From contig JAJFUH010000131.1 in the NCBI GenBank assembly GCA_021372535.1, positions 1 through 20,819 of the forward strand: a stretch of 20,819 nt of DNA, in the 5' to 3' direction. Under the pieces are notes generated by a model, which ran no database searches, had not been told where the DNA came from, and saw only the letters and a list, made by a program, of their open reading frames with translations. Shown here in pieces: positions 15,084 through 20,819 of the stretch (the stretch's first letter is position 1; every line of letters starts with the position of its first letter). The stretch comes from a bacterium. GTDB lineage: Bacteria > Latescibacterota > Latescibacteria > Latescibacterales > Latescibacteraceae. The translations under genes were made by a program, and so were the position numbers.

Positions 15084-15947
15084 TCAGACAGGGTAGCTTT
15101 TGTAGCGCAGGCGCCACCGCTGGATCGTGTTCCATGTCCGGGCCAGTGAATAGTAGGGGCTGAACAGGAATCGTGCGGTTTTCGAGCGGTTGGCCGCAAT
15201 TCCGGGCGCGCGGTGTCCGAAGGAGATGCTTCTCCCCGAAAAGTTCATATCGCTGAAATATCCGAATCCCGAGAAACGGGCATCGTCAAAGACGGCTTCA
15301 GTGTGGAACCGGGTTTTGGTGAACAGGGCTTTCCCGTTGAAATGAACGCAACGGAAGTCGGCTTCGTCAATGAAGACAGCCCTGCTGAAATCGACATCGT
15401 CAAGGAAACATGCGTGATCGAACCGTGCCGATGTAAAGTGTGTTTTCCTGAAATTCGCCTGGCCGGTGAAATGGGCATGGCTGAACATGGGGGGCAGGAG
15501 GAACTGTGACTTGACGAACGATGCTTTGCCTGAAAATCCGGCATGATCGAATTTCGCGAACCAGATAAAAAACGCCTTGTTGAACAGCGCATCCCCGGCG
15601 AACCTGACGCCCGTGAAATCGGCCTGTGCAAACCGTATGTTTTCAAAAGAAGCATCACGGACAAAGAGAGCGTTTGAAAAGTCGGCTTTCCCCGAAACAT
15701 CGAGACTGCTCAGGTTGACCTGGCCGGGAAAGATGAATCCGGCGCATTCGAGGGATTCGATGGTTTTCGAACCAGCCGATGAGTTGTTCAGAAACGCTTC
15801 CCACGCCTCCTTGAACACCTTCTCCTTCATATCAATCAGAGGCGAATGGAAGATACAGAAGGGTTTCTGGTCGGTGCCGGAGGTGCCTGAGGGCTGCCAG
15901 GCGCTCCATGAACACCCCTTGTAGGAGCATTTTTTATAGTGGACCAT
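15084..15947 (-). CDS. Pentapeptide-repeat protein with N-terminal Cys/His cluster
   Basis: A 287-residue protein. From about residue 65 to 240 it is built of pentapeptide repeats with Phe/Leu at the centre, for example ADFSN, ASFEN, ADFTG, ANFRK, VDFSR, ADFRC and ALFTK, expected to form a right-handed quadrilateral beta-helix. The N-terminus has C7, C12, C31 and H34 (CSYKGC and FCIFH), a possible small zinc-binding module. The C-terminal 45 residues are basic and not repetitive. Known pentapeptide proteins range from DNA-gyrase protectors to structural scaffolds; nothing here picks one. On the minus strand GAGGTGA (15961-15955) sits 7 bases before ATG 15947. The gene converges on the RidA-like gene. 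Confidence 0.88.
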   Translation of the reverse strand: MVHYKKCSYKGCSWSAWQPSGTSGTDQKPFCIFHSPLIDMKEKVFKEAWEAFLNNSSAGSKTIESLECAGFIFPGQVNLSSLDVSGKADFSNALFVRDASFENIRFAQADFTGVRFAGDALFNKAFFIWFAKFDHAGFSGKASFVKSQFLLPPMFSHAHFTGQANFRKTHFTSARFDHACFLDDVDFSRAVFIDEADFRCVHFNGKALFTKTRFHTEAVFDDARFSGFGYFSDMNFSGRSISFGHRAPGIAANRSKTARFLFSPYYSLARTWNTIQRWRLRYKSYPV

Positions 15948-16652
15948 ACGCCGTTCACCTCGTTAATGTAATTGAACAGAATAATCTCTCAGAGAATGTA
16001 TCTTTTTACAATATATACAATAATACAGTACCGCGCAAGAAAAAAATCAATGTTGAAGAATGGTAACTTGCATATTATAAACAAGATGCATGAAAATAAT
16101 CATATGTGCACAACAATAGAGAAAGGAATGAATTTCAACAAATAAATGCTCACAGGGGCAGTTTATTTGAAAATATCTCATTGATAGTGTCTGTTATCAT
16201 GTTGTGTGGCATATATATGTATATATTATATCAAGTAATGTATTACTTAAAGTGTTTTTTTATTTGCCTGAGAGAGGAATACTTAATTCTGTGCATAATA
16301 TCATTCAAACCCTGCGGAGGGCTGGGAAAGAATAAAAAGAATTTTCACTTTTTTACGGCGGGATTTTATAAAAATTTTTAAGCGGAAACCGGCCGGGTGA
16401 CCAAAGAACGGGCGATTCCGCGCGCGGATGCTTTCGTGGCCTTTTTACCCCGACGGTGGAACCCGGAGACTTTTTTTGCTTTGAGCAATTCGTTATTTGT
16501 GGTAATTTTATAAGGCAGGTGAAAATGATTTACTTTCTTTACCCCTTGAAATGACCTGAACACGGTGCCTCGTATGAACAGGCCGGTCTGAAAAGGACAC
16601 AACAACCGCAGTGAATCACATGAATGTATAACCCACAAGGAAGAGATGTACC
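15948..16652. other. 705-bp AT-rich non-coding gap between divergent genes
   Basis: The gap separates the minus-strand pentapeptide gene from the plus-strand SDR gene. From about 15990 to 16380 it is much richer in A and T than its surroundings. It contains the inverted repeat AAGTAAT/ATTACTT (16233-16248) followed by seven T residues from 16255, which could act as a weak terminator. Two open frames (16106-16381 plus, 16378-16638 minus) lack ATG starts and ribosome-binding sites, and I do not call them. No known RNA family was recognised. Confidence 0.6.
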
Positions 16653-17411
16653 ATGAACATTGACCTTTCCGGAATGAAAATCCTTGTCACCGGCGCAAGC
16701 AGCGGTATCGGGGAAGCCATCTCACGGGAGCTGGGCGCCGCGGGTGCCACGGTTGCCGTACATTACAACAAGAACGCCGAAAGCGCCCATTCGCTCGTTA
16801 AGGAGATCGGTCACGGCGCCCATGCGTTCCGCGCCGACCTCTCGGTACCCGAGGAATGCAGCCGTCTGTTCCTCGATGTCCTCGAAAAATTCGAAACCAT
16901 CGATGTCCTCGTCAACAACGCGGGAATCATCATCAGCTCGCCGCTCGATTCTCCGGCTGCACAGTGGATGGAGGCCTGGAACACGACTGTCATGGTGAAT
17001 CTCACCGCTGCCGGGATACTCTGCCGCGCGGCTGTCAACCATTTCATCGATTTCGGCGGCGGGCGCATCGTCAACATCGCATCGCGTGCCGCGTTCCGCG
17101 GGGATACGCCGGATGACCGTGCATATGCCGCATCGAATGGCGGCATGGTCGCCATGAGCCGTTCCATCGCCCGCGCCTACGGAAAGAACAATATCAAGTC
17201 GTTCGTGGTTGCCCCCGGCTTCGTGAGAACCGGTATGGCGCGTCAGTTCATCAGCCAGTACGGCGAGAGCATCGTGATGGACGATATCGCCCTCGACCGT
17301 CTCACCGAGCCCGAAGATGTTGCCCCGACCGTGGTGTTCCTCGCGAGCGGTTTTATGGATCATGCCACCGGGTGCACGATCGATATCAATGCGGGCAGTT
17401 ATGTGAGATAA
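16653..17411 (+). CDS. Short-chain dehydrogenase/reductase, catalytic Lys replaced
   Basis: A 252-residue classical SDR of usual length. The NAD(P)-binding motif TGASSGIG (13-20), NNAG (88-91), N116 of the catalytic tetrad, S144 and Y158 are present. The expected YxxxK reads Y158-A-A-S-N162: the codon at 17136-17138 is AAT, so the Lys that orients the cofactor ribose and lowers the Tyr pKa is missing. The rest, including VAPGFVRTGMA and the C-terminal CTIDINAGSYVR, is well kept and looks like FabG or sugar dehydrogenases. It may be a weak or non-catalytic SDR. AAGGA (16637-16641) precedes ATG 16653. The stop codon overlaps the start of a heptamer repeat. Confidence 0.88.
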   Translation: MNIDLSGMKILVTGASSGIGEAISRELGAAGATVAVHYNKNAESAHSLVKEIGHGAHAFRADLSVPEECSRLFLDVLEKFETIDVLVNNAGIIISSPLDSPAAQWMEAWNTTVMVNLTAAGILCRAAVNHFIDFGGGRIVNIASRAAFRGDTPDDRAYAASNGGMVAMSRSIARAYGKNNIKSFVVAPGFVRTGMARQFISQYGESIVMDDIALDRLTEPEDVAPTVVFLASGFMDHATGCTIDINAGSYVR

Positions 17412-17473
17412 TGGTATATGGTATATGGTTTATAGTTTATGGTCGATAGTTTATGGTTTGTGGTTTGCAGTTG
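17411..17473. repeat. Degenerate heptamer tandem repeat (consensus ATGGTTT)
   Basis: Nine head-to-tail 7-bp units run from 17411 to 17473: two ATGGTAT, then ATGGTTT, ATAGTTT, ATGGTCG, ATAGTTT, ATGGTTT, GTGGTTT and GCAGTTG. The first base of the array is the last base of the SDR stop codon. Similar TTTATGG/TTTATAG arrays occur in intergenic DNA of other bacteria, from memory. It separates the SDR gene from the following lipoprotein gene. Confidence 0.75.
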
Positions 17474-17550
17474 GTCGATAATGGATATGTTGGATTAAAC
17501 CTGTCCGGTGCTCTGTGAGTATCCGGGAAGGGAGACCGAGGAAAAGTGTC

Positions 17551-18252
17551 ATGAAAAAAATGCTGCTTACAGCCGCCGTCGCCGTCCTCTGTTCCGGGTG
17601 TGTGGAGTATACCGAGGAGATATGGTTCAACGAAGACATGTCCGGAAAAATCCGGATGGACATCGTGATCGATGAAAAGCTCGCCGCCCTTTCCGAGCAG
17701 GAGGGGCGTACGGACAATGTTTTCTCCGAGACAGGTATCCGTAACCGCTTCAGCAACATCGAGGGAGTGAAGCTCATCGAGGCAGGAGCCCGCACCGAAG
17801 GGGAGAAACGGGTCTCGGCCTGTACGCTCATGTTCGAATCGCTCGATGCGCTCGGTAGGATATCGAACGCGAAGAAAGAAACCAATTTCCTCGGGGATTT
17901 TTACATTGCGCACGGTGACAGCGGCCGTGTCGCCTACACACGCACGATAGTCATGAGCGATGACGCGAAAAGCCAGCTCGTTGATCAGGTGCTCAAGGGA
18001 TATACCTGGTCCTACACCGTCCACTTCCCCGGTAAAATTCTCGGAGTCGACCGTACGGCGAATTTCATCGACAAGGACACCAACACGGTCACCTGGGTGT
18101 ATTCGCTCGCCGACCTGACAAAAAAGCCGCGCACCATGAAAGTTGTATTCACTCCGCGGACCCATATCGACTATAAGGCGATCACGGTCGCGGGTATTGT
18201 GTTTGTGATCTTTTTTTTCGTGACATTCAGGTTTATGAAGAAAATGAGGTAG
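17551..18252 (+). CDS. Lipoprotein with C-terminal membrane helix (LppM-like domain)
   Basis: A 233-residue protein. The first 16 residues form a short signal peptide ending in LCSGC, making C17 the likely lipidated residue. The mature start VEYTEEIWFNEDMSGKIRMDI looks like the LppM-type domain, a beta-rich domain in predicted lipoproteins; this match is from memory and tentative. Residues about 210-228 (AITVAGIVFVIFFFVTF) are a hydrophobic helix, followed by the basic tail RFMKKMR that should stay in the cytoplasm. The protein would thus be held in the inner membrane at both ends. The frame opens at 17515, but ATG 17551 has GAGGA at 17538-17542 and starts the signal peptide. Function unknown. 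Confidence 0.75.
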   Translation: MKKMLLTAAVAVLCSGCVEYTEEIWFNEDMSGKIRMDIVIDEKLAALSEQEGRTDNVFSETGIRNRFSNIEGVKLIEAGARTEGEKRVSACTLMFESLDALGRISNAKKETNFLGDFYIAHGDSGRVAYTRTIVMSDDAKSQLVDQVLKGYTWSYTVHFPGKILGVDRTANFIDKDTNTVTWVYSLADLTKKPRTMKVVFTPRTHIDYKAITVAGIVFVIFFFVTFRFMKKMR

Positions 18253-18323
18253 TTTCCGCCCGGCATTGAAATACCGTCTGTTTCAGCATATCAGCTAACC
18301 TTTCATATAAGGAGGAGTTATTC

Positions 18324-19151
18324 ATGCGTACCGCTTCTCATCCGACACGAAGGACCATGCTCAAAACGGGCATAGCCGCGCTTGGCGCATCGACTTTATC
18401 ATACCATGCTTTCGCCGCTCCGAAAAAACCGGGAGAGACCCGTGTCCTGTTCCTCGTCGGCGATTACTGGCATAACGGCGTTGCGCAGGAATCCCACTGG
18501 CGCAATGTTCTGAATCCCGCCGGCTGGCATCTCATGTTCGCCCAGTCGAGCCAGTTTGTGACTCCGGAAGCCCTCAGCCAGGCCGACCTGTTCGTCGTTG
18601 CGCGCTATGACGGGCCCGATTCCCTCGGCTGGATACCGCAAGGAGTCATCGATGACCGTCCCGCGCCTGCGCCCTGGATGACCCCTGAGCAGGAAGATGC
18701 AATCGTGGAGAACGTCCGCCGCGGTATGGGCCTTCTCTCCATGCACTGCTCGATCTGGAACCCGGAGCGGACAAAATACATGGATATCCTTGGAGTGAAA
18801 AAGCCCCTCATGCACGGCCCTGTACAGCCGGTAAAGATTCACAGCATCAATCCCGACCATCCCATTACGAAGGGTATCGGGAATTTCGACATCAGCCTCG
18901 ATGAGAATTTCGGCGCCGAGCTCGACGAGAGCCGGGTGACGCTTCTCTACAAGTCCACCGGGCAGCAGGACAAGCGCACCGACAATGCCGCCTGGTGCCG
19001 TGACGAGGGCGAGGGAGCGGTCGTGGCGCTCCTTTTCGGGCACATTCCCCAGCCGTTTCATACTGCGGAGGTCAAGTACCTCATGTGGAATTCCGCCCAC
19101 TGGGCGATGAACCGTGATATCCCGGCGGCGGAATTCAAGGTCGGGTATTGA
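18324..19151 (+). CDS. Tat-exported ThuA-like domain protein
   Basis: A 275-residue protein. The N-terminus has a twin-arginine signal (TRRTMLKTGIAALGAS, R9-R10) with probable cleavage after AFA (about residue 31), so the folded protein is exported, perhaps with a bound cofactor or metal. The rest is a ThuA/class I glutamine-amidotransferase-like fold: RVLFLVGDYWHNG, GMGLLSMHCSIW (H141, C142), HPITKGI (179-185), and the C-terminal GEGAVVALLFGHIPQPF to WNSAHWAMNR, all typical of ThuA. ThuA was linked to trehalose use and to sugar oxidation products; exported relatives are often near sugar-processing genes. Here no sugar transporter is adjacent. ATG 18324 follows AAGGAGGAG (18309-18317). Confidence 0.85.
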   Translation: MRTASHPTRRTMLKTGIAALGASTLSYHAFAAPKKPGETRVLFLVGDYWHNGVAQESHWRNVLNPAGWHLMFAQSSQFVTPEALSQADLFVVARYDGPDSLGWIPQGVIDDRPAPAPWMTPEQEDAIVENVRRGMGLLSMHCSIWNPERTKYMDILGVKKPLMHGPVQPVKIHSINPDHPITKGIGNFDISLDENFGAELDESRVTLLYKSTGQQDKRTDNAAWCRDEGEGAVVALLFGHIPQPFHTAEVKYLMWNSAHWAMNRDIPAAEFKVGY

Positions 19152-19324
19152 AAAGCGACTGTCCGCGGTGAGGTGCTGTGTCGCGCTCGTCGCGCTGACG
19201 CTCTGATGCATCGAAGCGGGAGCCGGCGGGAACATTTTAGTGGGTGCGGGGTCAATAGAATGTAGTATATTGTATAATGCAACCATGTGAGTAATGACAT
19301 ACGGATAATAAAAAGGGGCGTATC

Positions 19325-19909
19325 ATGTTCGGTAAGATTTCCTGTTGTTTCCTTCTCCTGACTGCCGTGTTCGCCGGTGGATATACTCTGGTTTACGGAG
19401 CTCCGACGGCAGAAAAAAAATCGCAGCCGTTACAGACCTCGACCATTGTCGAGACCCAGCGTGTTCCGTTCGAGGGGGACGGTTTTTCCATAAAACTCCC
19501 CGTAGGATGGGTGTCCCAGCGTAAAGACATGCCGAAATTCACCGTTTTCACCTGCGCCGAACCGGGAAAAAGGGTTGAAACAAAACTGCAGACCAGCATT
19601 ACGGTCATGTTCGGCAAACGTGAGAAGGAGCACGACGATGATTTTCTCGCAAATGTTCTCAAGGGGATCGCGGCATCCGATATAATCGAACGCGGGACAT
19701 TCAATGCCCTCAAGAACAAGGAGAAAATCGAGGGAGAATGGATTCACTATCTCCAGCACCTCAAGGACGGTTCGAGCGGGCATGTAACGGTATATCTGCT
19801 GACCGACAGCGTCACAGCCTATATCATCCTCTGTTTTGCACCGAAAGCTCAGTATGAAACGTACAAGGACATGTTCCGAGAGGTCGGCGGCAGCCTTGTG
19901 ATCAAGTAA
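19325..19909 (+). CDS. Secreted PsbP/DUF1795-like protein
   Basis: A 194-residue protein. Residues 1-26 form a signal peptide with probable cleavage in VYGA-PTAEKK. The mature part (about 45-194) begins RVPFEGDGFSIKLPVGWVSQ, the typical opening of PsbP/Mog1/DUF1795-type domains (a strand, then F-S-I-x-L-P-x-G-W), and ends with YKDMFREVGGSLVIK, also typical of that fold. There are no catalytic motifs; such domains usually bind partners in the periplasm or at the surface. A TATAAT-like string (19273-19278) lies upstream without a clear -35 box. AAAAGGGG lies just before ATG 19325. Function unknown. Confidence 0.72.
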   Translation: MFGKISCCFLLLTAVFAGGYTLVYGAPTAEKKSQPLQTSTIVETQRVPFEGDGFSIKLPVGWVSQRKDMPKFTVFTCAEPGKRVETKLQTSITVMFGKREKEHDDDFLANVLKGIAASDIIERGTFNALKNKEKIEGEWIHYLQHLKDGSSGHVTVYLLTDSVTAYIILCFAPKAQYETYKDMFREVGGSLVIK

Positions 19910-20086
19910 TACGGAAACATGAGCCCTTCCGACAATCCTCAAGAATGAATCGGCGGTTTCCTGCCTGCAGAAACATGTCTGCCTGAATTCCCGATGAGTC
20001 TTTTCCGTCACGGGCCTTCGTTTCAATGGAGACGGGGAATTCGTGCGCGTATTTTATGTAATCGTGCATTATATAATAAATATTGC

Positions 20087-20115
20087 TTGACAGATATTCT
20101 ATTAAATGATACATT
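20087..20115 (+). promoter_or_regulatory. Sigma70-type promoter of the small gene
   Basis: TTGACA (20087-20092), a perfect -35 box, is followed after 17 bases by TACATT (20110-20115), 4 of 6 against the -10 consensus. A start near 20122 would give a leader of about 48 bases to ATG 20170. This is the best -35 box in the window. Confidence 0.5.
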
Positions 20116-20169
20116 ATTTGCTGTATAATGTTCCATTTTATGATATTTTCCTGTATCCGGAGGTGAACG

Positions 20170-20388
20170 ATGAAAGGCGAAACCAAAGCACAGCGCTTCA
20201 GGCGTGTCGCGGAAAAACGTGTTCAGCGGGTGCTCGACAGTATAAGAAGTTTACGGCAGTGTTCCAACAGGAGGATGTACGAATGGAACGACGATCAGTT
20301 ACAGAAAATCTGGTCTGCAATAGACAGGGAGATGGAAAGATGCAGAGCCGGTTTCGAACATGCGAAACCGGATGAGTTTACGTTGTGA
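20170..20388 (+). CDS. Small uncharacterised protein (72 residues)
   Basis: A 72-residue, charged, mostly helical protein. It starts with a basic stretch (KAQRFRRVAEKRVQRVLDSI), passes through SLRQCSNRRMYEWNDDQLQKIWSAID and ends with EFTL. From memory it resembles small unnamed proteins with the pattern RFxRxAEKRxxxxLxxxRxxxxxSNxxxYxxxxxxxxxIxxAIxxE, seen in varied bacteria; I know of no function for them. ATG 20170 has a very strong GGAGGTGA site at 20159-20166, and the gene has its own candidate promoter, so I treat it as real. It may bind nucleic acid or a partner through its basic helix, which is inference only. It stands alone next to a repeat-rich gap. Confidence 0.75.
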   Translation: MKGETKAQRFRRVAEKRVQRVLDSIRSLRQCSNRRMYEWNDDQLQKIWSAIDREMERCRAGFEHAKPDEFTL

Positions 20389-20442
20389 ATATCAATCGCG
20401 AGCGGTATTAAGCCGATCTGCTCGCAACTTCATAATGGAATG

Positions 20443-20476
20443 CGGATTTACGCGGATCGGACGGATTTACGCGGAT
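20443..20476. repeat. Tandem 15-bp direct repeat
   Basis: CGGATTTACGCGGAT occurs at 20443-20457 and again at 20462-20476, with a period of 19 bp. Each unit also contains two CGGAT words. Repeats of this wording are, from memory, common in intergenic DNA of diverse bacteria. Confidence 0.7.
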
Positions 20477-20509
20477 TTGTTTTTCGTGACGGACCGATGT
20501 ACCATTGCA

Positions 20510-20529
20510 GGGTAATGCATGAATTACCC
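20510..20529. repeat. 7-bp perfect inverted repeat
   Basis: GGGTAAT (20510-20516) and ATTACCC (20523-20529) flank a 6-base loop. There is no T run, so it is not a standard terminator for the small gene. It could be a REP-like unit or a protein site. Confidence 0.4.
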
Positions 20530-20630
20530 AGAGTAGTGTTTTGGTAGTGATATTTTTACGAATAATCCGCATGACCTTGTTTGGTCACAACGAGTCATGA
20601 AAATGCATGTTCAGTTAAATATTGAGCTTT

Positions 20631-20664
20631 TCTCCGTGCTCTCCGTGTCTCCGCGGTTAAATAT
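20631..20664. repeat. GTGTCT/TCCGTG low-complexity repeat, copy 2
   Basis: TCTCCGTGCTCTCC runs into GTGTCTCCGCGGTTAAATAT (20645-20664), 17 of 20 identical to 1102-1121 in the same orientation. The two copies lie 19.5 kb apart, both in non-coding gaps. Confidence 0.6.
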
Positions 20665-20819
20665 TTATGAATATTTTCCAGTAGTGTCCGGTTAAAATTG
20701 CTATAAATATTTGAAAAATCTTGTAAATAGGGCTTTTACCGGCATGTGTATTGTTTTTGATTTGGTTATTGCCCCTTTTCTCAACCCGAACTCACCCCTC
20801 AATCCCCTCTCTTGCCTCA

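Larger units (their letters stand above)
20389..20819. other. 431-bp non-coding gap with several repeats at the right edge
   Basis: No gene is visible. The gap holds a 15-bp direct repeat (20443-20476), a 7-bp inverted repeat GGGTAAT/ATTACCC (20510-20529), the second GTGTCT-type block (20631-20664), the string AGTAGTGTCCGGTTAAAA (20681-20698), which from memory resembles the ends of some insertion sequences, and a pyrimidine-rich end (20791-20819). The window stops inside this last element. Confidence 0.6.

Noticed and set aside
16106-16381. 91-codon open frame on the plus strand with a hydrophobic stretch
   Set aside because: It starts with GTG without a ribosome-binding site in very AT-rich DNA, where hydrophobic codons arise by composition alone.
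16378-16638. 86-codon open frame on the minus strand with a basic C-terminus
   Set aside because: It starts at TTG, has no ribosome-binding site and no recognisable domain. A real small basic protein cannot be excluded, but the support is too thin.
19273-19278. Perfect TATAAT upstream of the secreted PsbP-like gene
   Set aside because: No acceptable -35 box is present 16-18 bases upstream, nor a TGn extension, so I do not call a promoter.
18399-19286. 295-codon frame antisense to the ThuA-like gene
   Set aside because: It is a complement of a well-supported gene, without motifs or a ribosome-binding site.
20443-20476. Direct repeat considered as a CRISPR array
   Set aside because: There are only two 15-bp copies with a 4-bp gap; there are no spacers of normal size and no cas genes.

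Overview
The window looks like chromosomal DNA of an uncultured Gram-negative bacterium. It has two predicted lipoproteins, one Sec-type secreted protein, one Tat-exported ThuA-fold protein, clear Shine-Dalgarno sites and many dispersed palindromic repeats in the gaps. The mix of short metabolic genes, a bacterial myo-inositol-phosphate synthase and a Tat-exported ThuA protein would fit a candidate phylum of the FCB/PVC type. That placement is inference, because no rRNA or other phylogenetic marker is present. There is no tRNA, rRNA, CRISPR array, prophage or intact insertion sequence.

Layout. 1-833: the tail of a CGGC-domain protein and a GNAT acetyltransferase. 834-1239: a repeat-rich gap. 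1240-2787: the ribosome-assembly GTPase RsgA and an ACT-domain protein, closely spaced. 2800-4062 (minus strand): a DEAD-box RNA helicase converging on them. 4063-4930: a long gap with a hairpin-rich MITE-like repeat (4368-4486) and a three-way-junction element (4781-4851). 4931-7103: a glyoxalase-fold (VOC) protein, a DinB-fold protein and a guanylate-kinase-like protein. 7277-10480: a 1067-residue soluble hybrid histidine kinase (GAF, four PAS, HisKA, HATPase, receiver). 10714-11676: a CPBP-family membrane protein. 11677-12142: an AT-rich gap. 12143-13974: inositol-3-phosphate synthase and an HD-like protein. 14252-14903: a RidA-like lipoprotein with a strong terminator. 15084-15947 (minus strand): a pentapeptide-repeat protein. 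15948-16652: an AT-rich gap. 16653-19909: an SDR protein, a heptamer tandem repeat, a lipoprotein with a C-terminal membrane helix, a Tat-exported ThuA protein and a secreted PsbP/DUF1795-like protein. 20170-20388: a small conserved-looking gene with a good promoter. 20389-20819: a repeat-rich gap.

Most genes seem to be single transcription units rather than one pathway; only rsgA and the ACT gene look like an operon. RsgA and the DEAD-box helicase both act on RNA or ribosomes. The inositol-phosphate synthase, the SDR and the ThuA protein could all touch sugar or polyol metabolism, but nothing in the sequence links them. I found no convincing multi-gene novel system. The most interesting points are enzyme-fold proteins with altered catalytic positions (SDR Lys to Asn, RidA-like Arg to Met, CPBP His to Tyr) and the structured intergenic elements, especially 4781-4851, whose second hairpin belongs to the same family as the hairpin at 914-937.
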